Origin: Cavia porcellus
Taxonomy: Eukaryota > Chordata > Mammalia > Rodentia > Caviidae
DNA length: 64,000 nucleotides
Assembly (NCBI RefSeq): GCF_034190915.1
Contig: NW_026947489.1
Span: 62,558,001 to 62,622,000 of the forward strand
Reading direction: 5' to 3'
The number at the start of each line of letters is the position of its first letter. Positions within the stretch are counted from its first letter, which is position 1. The notes below the pieces were generated by a model. The model ran no database searches, was not told the DNA's origin, and saw only the letters and a program-made list of their open reading frames with translations. Made by a program: the position numbers and the translations under genes. This document shows positions 11,528 through 20,990 of the stretch, one piece after another.

Positions 11528-12578
11528 TTAATTATCTGCTTTGCTTAGTGGTTTTTTCCTTTGTGTATCTAAACTGTCTTTCAATATTTTTTGCAGGGTT
11601 GGTTTGGTGTTCATGAAGTTCTTCAGCTGTTCTTTGTCATGGAAGAATTGTATTTCACCATCAATTTTGAATGATTGTTTTGCAGTATATATCACTCTAG
11701 GTTGGAAATCATTTTGCTTTAGGATCTGGAATACTTCACTCTATGCTCTTCTTGACTTTTATGTTTGTGCTGAGAAGTCTGCTGTGATTCTGATAGGTGT
11801 TCGTTTATAAGTGATCTGTCTTTTCTCTCTGACAGCTTTTAGTAATGTATTCTTGTTTTGGATTTCTGGGATGGTGATTATTATATGTCTGGGTGTAGTT
11901 TTATTTTGGTTATGACTATTTGGAGTTCTATATGCTTCACTGATCCTGATGTCAGTTTCTGATCTCATGCTTGGGAAATTTTCAGCTATTACTTCTCTAA
12001 ATATCCTCTTGACATCCTTTATGTTGTCTCCTTCTTTTTCATTAATGCCTATCATTCTTATGTTATTTTTCTTTGCATTGGCTTGCAGTTGTTGAATTGT
12101 TGTTTCCTGATTCCTTGTTATTTTAAAAAGATCTTTTCTTTCCTGTTCACTAGCTGCAATCCTGTCCTTAAGGCTTGAAATTCTATCTTCATGTTCATTA
12201 AGGCAGTTTTTACAACTTTCAGTGGAGTTTTTAATTTCCTGTATATCTCTGTGCATCTGCAGTATGTATTCTGTTCGTTTCTTATATTGATCTTCTAGGG
12301 ACTCTATCTTTTTGTTTAGTTCCTCCAATTTTTAATCTGTGTTTTCTTTAGATATATTCAGAATCTCTTTCTTTTTTTATCATTTCTTCTTTTACCTGGG
12401 AGATTATTTTGAGTTTGAATTTCTTTAATGCTTCCTGGAGTTGCATGTTAATTTCAGTAGCTATTGTGGGCGATATTTGAGATGAATGGCATATATTTTC
12501 TTCTATATACATTGCTCCTAGGGTTTCTTGAGATGGGCTGGAAATTTGAGGTTGTAATTTGGTCTTTCGTTTTGTCAT
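11528..12578 (-). pseudogene. L1-B ORF1 (ORF1p), frameshifted
   Basis: Starts MTKRKTKLQPQ at 12578, the same start context as in L1-F and L1-G. The first 76 codons (12578-12348) run off frame within the early coiled coil. A second frame (12328-11759, 189 residues) carries the rest of the coiled coil, the RRM (IRMIGINEKEGDN) and the C-terminal domain (PRHIIITIPEI and YKRTPIRITADFSAQT), ending at a premature stop. Coding similarity continues to the ancestral stop at 11528-11530. The ORF2 start follows after about 20 bp, the usual L1 spacing. Role: RNA-binding partner of L1 RNA. Confidence 0.88.
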
Positions 12579-12689
12579 TTTCCTATATTTCTGTTTTTCA
12601 AGTGTTATTTGAAAGCTTCCTCAGGGTCTATTGTAAATCTACTTCTATGTTTGCAGCTCCTACAACTCTGGCACCCCGTTACCCCAAGC

Positions 12690-13745
12690 TAGTGGGCCTG
12701 CAGAACCAATGGCCCTCCTCCCTGTTCAGAACTCTGCAGTTCCAGATGAGCTCAGCCTCAGGGACACTGTTCACCCACCTCCCCATTGGAAGCTCCACAG
12801 CTCTCCAAGCACAGCCGGCATGTGGAGGCAGATGTAGATGCCTCAAACCCACCTCTCCACTTCACTGCACCCGGAAGCCTGGAGGGACCCGAACAGTCTG
12901 GACTTTCGGCAGATTGCGCTGAGCACTCACCACAGGCTGCAGTGCCTCTGGAACCTGCGATGCTCCATTGCCCGCTGGGACATCCACAGTCCTCCAGACA
13001 CAGGGGGAGGCTGATGCAGGTGCCCCAGATCCACCCAGTCCGTCCTCTGCACACCAATAGCGAGGTGTGGGTGTCCCAAACAGGCTGGGCTCTGGGGATA
13101 GCATGGGCCCGCCTACCCGTTGGAAGCTCCACTGTTCCCCAAGTGCAGCCGGGATCGGAGGCGGATGTAGAGGCCTCAAACCCACTTCTCCACTTCACTG
13201 CACTCGGAAGCCTGGAGGGTCCTGAATAGTCTGGGATTTGGGCAAAGTGCGCTGAGCACCACCACAGGCCACGTTGCCTCTGGAACCTGCGATCCTCCCC
13301 TGCTTGCTGAGATATCCACAGTGCTCCAGACACACGGGGAGGCTGATGCAGGCCCCCCAGATCCGCCCAGCACACTGATGGTGAGATGCGGTCATCTCAA
13401 ACAGGCTGGGCTCCGGGGATAGCGTTGGCCTGCTCACCCGTTGGAAGCCCCACTGTTCTCCAAGTGCAGCCGGGATAGGGAGGCAGATGTAGAGGCCTCA
13501 AACCCACTTCTCCACTTCACTGTACTCGGAAGCCTGGAGGGTCCTGAACAGTCTGGGCTTTGGGCAGAGTGTGCTGAGCTCTCATCACAGGCCGCAGTGC
13601 CTCTGGAACCTGCGATGCTCCCCTGCTTGCTGAGATATCCACAGTCTTTCCACACATGGGGAGGCTGATGCTGGCCCCCCAGATCTGCCCAGCACACCGA
13701 TGGTGAGGTGTGGGAATCCTAAACAGGCTGGGCTCCGGGGATCGC
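12690..13745 (-). repeat. Tandem ~321-334-bp monomers forming the L1-B 5' UTR
   Basis: The landmark CAGGCTGGGC occurs at 13081, 13402 and 13724 (steps 321 and 322), and TTGGAAG at 12786, 13120 and 13441 (steps 334 and 321). The array therefore holds about three units, the left one more diverged. It is GC-rich and directly upstream of ORF1 on the minus strand, the arrangement of monomeric rodent L1 promoters. The long open frames crossing it on both strands have no recognisable domain and are treated as by-products of GC richness. Promoter activity is inferred. Confidence 0.85.
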
Positions 13746-13810
13746 TTATGTGATTTCTATAATACTGCATATTCAGTCTAATCCTAATATTGCAGTTAAC
13801 ACATGTAATC

Positions 13811-14062
13811 TATTTTTATTTTATTTGAAAGAGGGTAAAATTAAACATAACAAAACAGAACAAAGCAGATCAGAATAAAACCACCTAATTGACACATATT
13901 TCAAAGCAAGACAACAGGAGGTCTACAGTGGCTACAATAATGTCTCTTGTTTTCTTCTAAATAGTTATATGTATCTTCACTCACAAAGAATTCATATAAA
14001 CAAGACAGTATTAAACTGATCAGAACACAGTGATGAAAGCATTAGAGGCCTTCAAACCCAGA
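13811..14062 (-). mobile_element. Fragment of a HAL1-type 3' tail, inverted
   Basis: Read on the minus strand, this matches the terminal ~250 bp of HAL1-2 (about 32420-32675): shared blocks include TTGAAGGC/TTGAAGAC, AGTTTAATACT, GAATTC..TGTGTGAAGATA and AGAAGAAAACAAGAGACA. It ends in AAATAAAATAAAAA near 13811-13826, a poly-A signal and tail. It is a 5'-truncated copy. The 65 bp between 13745 and 13811 are unassigned. Confidence 0.6.
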
Positions 14063-16780
14063 CGAGATGGGAACTTCTCTATACACCTCTTGGAAGAAAC
14101 CAACAAAATGACAAGTGAAAGAAACAAGAAAAAGCCCCCAGCCCCCAGCCTGAGAACATTGATCTAGGAGAGGTAAATACAAAAGAGACTGAGGGCAGCG
14201 AACTTGCAGTATCAGACATGGCATCAGAGGCTATAAAGAGATATCTTCAGGACCTCATACACAAGCTGAAATGTGAAATATTTAATCAAGTAAAACAAGA
14301 TATAAGTAGATTAATAAAAGAAATGTTAATCACTTCTCAAGAAGACAGACAGAAGAATGGAGGAAACAACAACAAAAAAACATTCTATGAAGGTTATAAA
14401 GAAACCTAGAATACATGAAGTAGGTTCAAAGAGATTATAAGGAAATAAAAAACTCCATTGAAAGCTTGCAAAACTGCTTGAAAGAAACTAAGGACAGACT
14501 ATCAAAACATGAAGACAGGTTTGCATATGTGATCACAAAAGGAAAATTCTCTTAAAATAACAAGGAAACAGGCAGTAACAATACAAAGGCTAGAAGATGA
14601 CAAGAGAATCCCTAACTTAAGAATAAAGAATGTGAATGAAGAAGCAGGAGTAAAAACAATAGAAATTCAAAGGCTATTCACAGAAATATTTAAGGAAAAT
14701 TTTGCAAGTATAGGAAAAGGGAACGATATTCAGAAGTATGAAGCACACAGAAGTCCAGCCATCTACAACCAAAACAGAGCTACACCCAGATATATAATAA
14801 TCAAGATCTCAGAAATTCAATATAAGAACAGAATATTAAAAGCTGTCAGAGAATATAAAAACACATCAAAATCATGGCAGACTTCTCAACACAGAATATC
14901 AAATCAAGAAGAACTTGGAGCAAAGTATTCCAAGCCCTGAAAGAAAATAACCTCAAGCCCAGATTGACATACCCTCCAAAACTGTCTCTAGAAATTAATG
15001 GAGAAATAAGATGCTTCCAAGACAAAGAAGAACTGGGGGAATTCACAACCACCAATCCAACCCTGCAGAGAATACTGAAGGACATTCTAGAGAGAGAAAA
15101 AGTACCAGGATTTCAGGAACAGTCTCAGAGAAGCCTCAATGAATGGAGCAGAAAGTGGAATGAAGGAGAAAAGCAGAAAAATAGCATAGCAAATAGAATA
15201 TAAGAGACATATATATAAATAATAAATATATAAATAGAAATAGGCAGAGAAGTTTGGCTATAATCTCTAATATAGATGGCCTTGATACACACACAAAAAA
15301 AGAAACACAGGCAGAGTAGATCAGGAGGCAGGGTCCCCCAAGATGTTCTATGTAGGAAATATAATTAACCTGAAAAAGGGTTTACAGACTGAAAATCAAA
15401 TATGAGAAAACCATCCTCTATGTGACAGGGAACCAGAGAGTAATATGAGCAACTCAACCAGCACCTGTAGATAGCTTGGAAAGACAGGTTTGGTAGCTAA
15501 AGGCATACAACTTGAGATCAAGTCCAGAAGGGAGAAAGTTTGGAACCCCTTAGGTAAATAGCAGGTTGCCCTCTCAGTCTAAAGACTGAGGGAGTTGAGG
15601 GAAACAAAAAATGTACAGTGCACCCTGTGGGAGTGAAAGGGGAGGAATAATCTTAAAAAAGAAGAAAGAGGATATTTTTTAAAGTGTATTAGGATTTAAA
15701 ACCCACATTACTCACACCACTCTGTTTAGACAGGTTATATTATGTCCCAGTTTGTCTACTTGCCCTAGATCTGAGGGCACAGCTATCCCAAAAATAGCAA
15801 GAATAATGTAGCACAGTAATCATCTTTAATTCCCTACTGACTTAATCTAAAGCCCTGTATAACTTATATTGTCTTACATTACTGATCTTACATGAATCCA
15901 GTTTCTTAGGTTGCTGTTTGGTATCAACAGATTTTATTCAAAACTGTTTGTATTGATAGTATCAAGTCTGAAGATATAGGCAACTACACTGAAGATTACA
16001 AGATTCACTATGATATGAATTCTGGTTTGATTATTACCTTCTTTTGAAGTTTTAAATTATCTACAATATTTTTCTTTTATTAATATTGTTATGTACTGCT
16101 ATATTCAATTATACTATGCCTGATGATATAGACAATTCTATTGAAGATAACAAGTGACAACACAGTAGTCATTGTAGAACACCTTGTACTGTGGTTTTAT
16201 ATGATTTTTTCATTTCATGTGTTTATAGGAATATGTTTTGTTTTGTCTTGCTTTGTTTTGCTTCTCCCTCTAATATAGAAAGGGTAGAAATTCATGAAAA
16301 GCCTCATCTATACATAGAAACTATAAGCAGTTTATGAGAACTGATCTTATAATGCATGATGAAATGAACAACTACTTTGAAGAAAAAGAGACACTACAGT
16401 ACCCAGTGCTGATCCCATAGTGTCATGATGTGAAATCTGGCAATACTATTATTCTTTGTTCAGAGTGATTTTAGCCTTCTTTGGTTGAATCTTAACATAC
16501 ATGAAGCTATGAATAACTGCATGTATGTTTAAGTGTGTAAGATTTTTAACCATATTACTAAGTTTTTGTTGGATAGTTCAACTGAACTGTTTAGAGTCTC
16601 ACGGTTTGAATGTCCACTTTGTATGCTTCACATTTGTAACTTAAAGAAATATTTGTAAGAGGACAACATGTAATTATCAACTAATGATTTCCTACTATTT
16701 AATTTTCTTTGAAATTATGTATCATTTCTATCTTTTTTCTGTTTTTTTATTTTCTTTAAATAAAATTTTTTAAAAAGGTG
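14063..16780 (+). mobile_element. HAL1-1: ORF1-only L1 derivative (half-L1-like)
   Basis: A decayed ORF1 (about 14108-15200) is followed by a short stub of the ORF2 start (about 15255-15450, with CTGAAAATCAAATATGAGAA resembling the endonuclease region). It then passes directly into 3'-region sequence and an L1-type 3' UTR with AATAAA at 16759-16764. About 3.7 kb of normal ORF2 is absent. The junction text (CAGGGAACCAGAGAGTAAT...CTGTAGATAGC, about 15426-15478) is shared with HAL1-2, so the ORF2 loss predates both copies. The 5' boundary is approximate. Confidence 0.75.
14108..15203 (+). pseudogene. HAL1-1 ORF1 (ORF1p-like), degenerate
   Basis: Pieces are readable at 14218-14409 (N-terminal helix: RYLQDLIHKLKCEIFNQVKQ), 14632-14940 (RRM end and C-terminal domain: TPRYIIIKISEIQYKNRILKAVRE) and 14874-15203 (a frame containing the end: RRTWSKVFQALKENNLKPRL). 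It is closer to HAL1-3 ORF1 (same 'LxxLxxQ...EIxNxxK' N-terminus and EDDKR before the RRM) than to the L1-A/B/G type. Several frameshifts and stops. ORF1p of a half-L1 would bind its own RNA and rely on ORF2p made elsewhere; that is family knowledge, not shown here. Confidence 0.75.
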
Positions 16781-17093
16781 GTAAGAGCATAAACTAGGGT
16801 TGTTACTTTACATAATGATTTTCAAGAGTTCCTCAAATCACCAGACACTAACATGCAAAATTTTCCCAATCCTATGAATGTTAACTGTTTTATTCTAAGA
16901 ACTTAGAGAACTTGTGGCACAATCATTGTAGCTATTCTAAGTATTGTTTATACAATTTTACACATTTTTTCTTTTTCCTCATTTTCCCTGAGATATTAAT
17001 TTTCCCCTTTGAGCAGATTCTTATACTTTCACTGTATTTATTAAGGATTTTGTATCTAATGCACACTTATCATTTCTTACACTAGGGAGACTT

Positions 17094-18265
17094 TATGGTA
17101 TTTACACATGTGAGTTTGGTTTATTTCACTTATGAGTATAGTCTGAAGTTGTATCCATTTATTTATAAATATCTAAATGTGATCATTCTCTATAGTTGAG
17201 TAGTACTCCATTGTATAAAATTGCCATTTCTTTTTATCCATTCCTCAGTTGATGGACACTTCATTTTCAAAACCTTGCTATTACAAATTGTGCTGCTATA
17301 AAAGGTGCACATATATCACTGTGATATGATATTTCAGTTCTTCTTAGTATATGCCTATAAGTGGAATAGCTGGGTCAAATGGGACTTCAAATCCCAGCTT
17401 TTTTGAGACATCTCCAGACTGACCTCCATAGTGGTTGCACCAATCTACACCAGCACCAACAGTGCACAAGAGTTCCTTTTACTCCACACCCTCTCCAGCA
17501 TTTGTTGTTGGTAGTTTTCCTGACCCTGGCCATTCTTTCTGCAGTGAGATGGAATCTCAGTGTGGTTTTTATCTGCATTTCTCTAATGACCAATGATGCT
17601 GAACATTTTTTCATGTATTTATTTGCCATTTGTATTTCTTCATCTGAGAACTGTGTATTCATCTCAGATGCCCATTTTTGGACTGCATCTTTGAGTTTCA
17701 GGGGTCTGATTTTTTAAAAATTCACTATATGTTCTAGAGATAAGCCATTTGTCTGAGGGACAATTTGTGGGTTTTCTTTTGACTATCCTGGAGATTTCTT
17801 TTGGAATGCAAAAACTTTTTAATAAGACATGATACCAGTTATTGATTCTGGGAAGTAATTCCCATGTGATTTGATTTTTGTGAATTAATTTTCTACCTGC
17901 TCCTACTTCTGCAAGATTTCTACCTAATTTGTTTTCCAGCAGACTTAGTGTTTCTGTTTTAATATTTAGTTCTTTGATCAATTTTGAGTTTTGCTTATTA
18001 CATGGTGATAGGCATGGGTCTAGTTTTAGTTTTTGGCATATGGAGCACCAGTTTTTCCAGCACCATTTACCAAAGAGAGTGTTATTCTTCCACTGAACCT
18101 GTTTGGCCCCTTTAACAAAGATAATGTGGCTGAGTGTGTTTGTATTTGTAGTTATGTTTTTTAATCTATTCTATTGATCTTCACATCTATTTTTATTTCA
18201 GTACCATGCTGATTTCATTACAGTAGCTTTGTAGTGTCACTTCTGGTCAGAGATTGTGATGCCTC
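17094..18265 (-). pseudogene. L1-D ORF2, C-terminal remnant
   Basis: Two readable pieces: 17981-17664 (MIKELNIKTETLSLLENKL, the region before the knuckle) and 17662-17387 ([20 protein letters not shown] ... CWRGCGVKGTLVHCWCWC). The zinc knuckle spacing C-x3-C-x7-H-x4-C is kept. No RT catalytic box is present, because of the deletion ending near 18268. Non-functional. Confidence 0.8.
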
Positions 18266-18399
18266 CTGTTTCTTTTACTTGGAGAATTGAGGCCATCTAC
18301 CTTAGTGGTTATTACTGATATAAATTGATTTATTTTTTTATATCTTATCTTTCTGCTGTTGATTCTTTATCTTTCCACTCTGTTTTTTGCCTTGCTTAG

Positions 18400-19440
18400 T
18401 GTTTTTTTCCTATGTCTATCTAGATTGTCTTTCAGTATTCTTTGCATTGATTTAGTGGTTGATTTTGTGGTCTTGAAGTTCTTCAGCTGTTTTTTTGTTG
18501 TGGAAGTATCTTATTTCTCCATCCATTTTGAAGGACATTTTTTCTGGGTACATCAGTCTTGATTGGAAGTTATTTTCCTTTAGGATCTGAAATACTTCAC
18601 TCCATGCTCTTCTTGACTGCATTGCTTTTATTGTGAAGTCTACTGTGATTCGGATAGGCATTCCTTTATAGGCTCTCCATCTCCTCTCCAACAGCTTTTA
18701 ACATGCTGTTCTTATTTAGATTTTTGAAATGTTGATTATTAAATGTCTGGTGTAGTTTGATTTTGGTTATGGCGTATTTGAAATTCTATATGCTTCACTG
18801 ATCTGTATGTCAGTTTACATTTTTATGTTTAGGAAATTTTCAGCTATTACTTTTGTAAATAGCCTCTTTATCTCATTTTTGTTGTCATCTTCTTTTTTGT
18901 TTATACCTATCAATCTTATGTTGTTCTTCTTTGCCGCATCTTGCAGCTACTGAATTGTTATTTCCTGATTCCTTATTATTTATAAACTATCTTTCCTTTC
19001 CTGTTCACTAGCTGCAACCTTGTCTTTGAGGTCTGAATGTTTATCTTCACTTTCATACAGGTGGTTTTGCCAACTTTCAATGGAAATTTTTGTTTCTTGT
19101 GTATCTATTTGAATCTGCTTCATGCATTCTGTTTGTTTCTTATATTGTTCATTCAAGGTTTCCATCTTTTTGGATTGTTCTTCTAATTTTTTAACTATGT
19201 CTTTTTTAGATGTGTCCAGCATTTGTTTCATTACAAATAATGAAACAAATTTCTTCTTTTACCTGGGAGATTATTTCTGAGTTCTTTTATAGCTTCCAAG
19301 AATTGTTTCTTTACTTCAGTTACTATCATTTCAGGAGTTTCAGGAGTATGGCTTACATTCTGTTCTATGTCCATGTCTCCTAGCCTTGCTTGCAATGGGC
19401 TTGCAGGTTTGGGATTGCACTTCGCTCTTTTATTTTGTCA
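18400..19440 (-). pseudogene. L1-D ORF1 remnant
   Basis: A coiled-coil piece is readable at 19231-18980 (MKQMLDTSKKDIVKKLEEQ with heptad-like spacing), followed by decayed RRM sequence. The end of the C-terminal domain lies at 18691-18452 (YKGMPIRITVDFTIKAMQ, then RRAWSEVFQILKENNFQ). Multiple stops and frameshifts. ORF1p is the RNA chaperone of the L1 particle. Confidence 0.78.
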
Positions 19441-19477
19441 TTTTTCTATATTTTTGGATCAGAGCAATACAACAAAT

Positions 19478-19697
19478 CTGGAAATCACCTTGTGCACTTT
19501 GGCTTGTGAGGCAGAATGCAGACAGCATTGGGCCACTCAGGTGTTTCTTGGCATGGCCCAGATAGGCCCACAGGGATTTCCATTGCATCTTCCAGTCATT
19601 TGGGACACTGGTTATTGCCTTATCAGGCTGGGAGCGATGTTCCAAAGCTTCCCTGTGGGCTGGAAATTACTCACACACTTTTAGCTTGACAGGCAGT
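19478..19697 (-). repeat. Partial tandem (~182-bp) units in the L1-D 5' UTR
   Basis: The segment beginning CTGGAAATCACC at 19478 recurs as CTGGAAATTACT at 19660, 182 bp apart. Both run through ACTTT(T)..GCTTG..AGGCAG. Only a little more than one unit remains. It lies upstream of ORF1, the promoter position. Confidence 0.5.
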
Positions 19698-19700
19698 ATT

Positions 19701-20629
19701 GAGACCTTTAAACTAACATGGTGTGTGTTATGGTAGTGTTTTCTTAACTGACACCACCATGTGTTATGTATTCTAAAGTACCTGGGCCTTCACTAAATAA
19801 ACTGAGTCTGCAAAGTTCAAAGATGCACAAGTACCATAAAACAGTAAAGTACCTTCCACATGTACAGATTGTAGAAGAAAGTGACACTGGCCCAGTGTAA
19901 ATGGATGTTCTCTCGCACAACCTGGGAGTCTAAAAATGTGCATTTTCATCCATTGTTAATTTCAAATATTTATTATCATTTCAGTTTCTCTAGCTTTTAA
20001 AATAGTCCATGTCTTTTTATTTGTGCTTAATCCCTCATTTTTGTATCCAGTAGATATAAAATTACAGGTATCACAATTAAAATGGTTCCTACCTGTGCAC
20101 CACATACACATTTCAGGGTTTCCTATCAGCTCTCAATGAAGAGGGGGAATGTTGAAAAATTATGAAGAAATAAGGAGAGTGTATCCCTTTGCTGCTCAAG
20201 GACTATGGACTAGTAGAAAGCACAGAAATTGAGCCAGAAATAACTTTTGACTTCAGATGGAAAACCACACAAAACATGAACATTTCTGTAGACATGACAA
20301 GATATGTCATGCTGTTAAACCTGTCTTTGTTACCTGTGTTGAAAACTATGTCTTGATTAATCCATGGATTTCTGATCATCTCATCATCTTTGAAGCCAAT
20401 TTATGAAAATTTTACTTTTTTACTCTCTACAAGGAGATGCCTACCAATTTATTGATTATCCCTAAAGCATCTAAATGACTTGTGAAATCTTTGGAGGTTG
20501 TCCACTAAGAGACAATTTGCTCTCAACTTTGAATCAATTTCTTCATTGTAAATTCCAGTAAATATTATTTTTGGGTTCATACTCAAAACTCTCTATGTTA
20601 TATATTGCAAAATAAATGAATTGTAAAGA
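19701..20629. other. No recognisable feature
   Basis: AT-rich non-coding sequence. I see no L1 protein text, SINE head, LTR or host exon. Confidence 0.5.
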
Positions 20630-20990
20630 CAGGCTGTGAAACAGGGTACAAATTTTCTGTCCTTGGAGTTTAAAACTTCTGGGAAGGTTGTTGCAAAACT
20701 TCCTACAATTGTTGAAGGGAATGTAAATTATTACAAGTGCTCTGAAAATAAGTATAAAGATTTCTTAAAGGCTACAATTGGAAACTCTGAATGACTCAGC
20801 TATTCCCCAGGTAGGTGTACTTGACAGAGTTTAGGACATTGTACTACAGTGATACATGATCACTAGTGTGTAGCCCCTTCATAATAGTGAAATCCAGGAA
20901 GGATCCCATATATCCATCAAAACATGGCTGAATAAACAAACTATAGAACCTATACGCAATGAAAGTCTTGTTGGTTCAAGACATTATAGG
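20630..20990 (+). mobile_element. Ancient L1 3' fragment
   Basis: Heavily mutated text in the order of an ORF2 C-terminus: TGCAAAACTTCCTACAATTG, 'GACTCAGCTATTCCCC', 'TGATACATGATCACTAGTG', 'AAATCCAGGAAGGATCCCATATATCCATCA' and 'CAATGAAAGTC'. It matches the pattern of the younger copies (actcagctattcc..., atccatcaa...) but is far more diverged. An older L1 layer. Confidence 0.5.

Larger units (their letters stand above)
6357..13745 (-). mobile_element. L1-B: full-length LINE-1 with tandem-monomer 5' UTR
   Basis: Reading leftwards from 13745: a GC-rich tandem 5' UTR (about 12690-13745), ORF1 (11528-12578), ORF2 (7526-11508, interrupted by a SINE at 7856-7992), a ~1.17-kb 3' UTR and an A-rich tail with an AATAAA-like signal at the left edge (T-rich on + at about 6357-6375). 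It is the most intact L1 in the window: endonuclease and RT are each readable over hundreds of residues with a few lesions. No target duplication was found, because sequence right of 13745 does not continue L1-A. Confidence 0.9.
16990..19700 (-). mobile_element. L1-D: older LINE-1 with most of ORF2 deleted
   Basis: Leftwards from about 19700: a 5' UTR with a partial tandem unit, ORF1 (about 18400-19440), the first codons of ORF2 (about 18270-18360), then an abrupt switch at about 18268 into the RT thumb/C-terminal half of ORF2 (18265-17094) and a short 3' UTR. Relative to L1-B the missing part is nearly all of the endonuclease and the RT core. The left edge is uncertain; 16780-16990 has no clear assignment. 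Confidence 0.75.

Noticed and set aside
12758..13375. 205-codon minus frame and 147-codon plus frame in the L1-B 5' UTR
   Set aside because: Both cross the GC-rich tandem monomers, repeat with the monomer and have no recognisable domain; chance frames in stop-poor DNA.
6340..13760. TSD for L1-B inserted into L1-A
   Set aside because: The sequence right of 13745 does not match L1-A's missing 3' end and no duplicated word was found, so simple insertion could not be shown.
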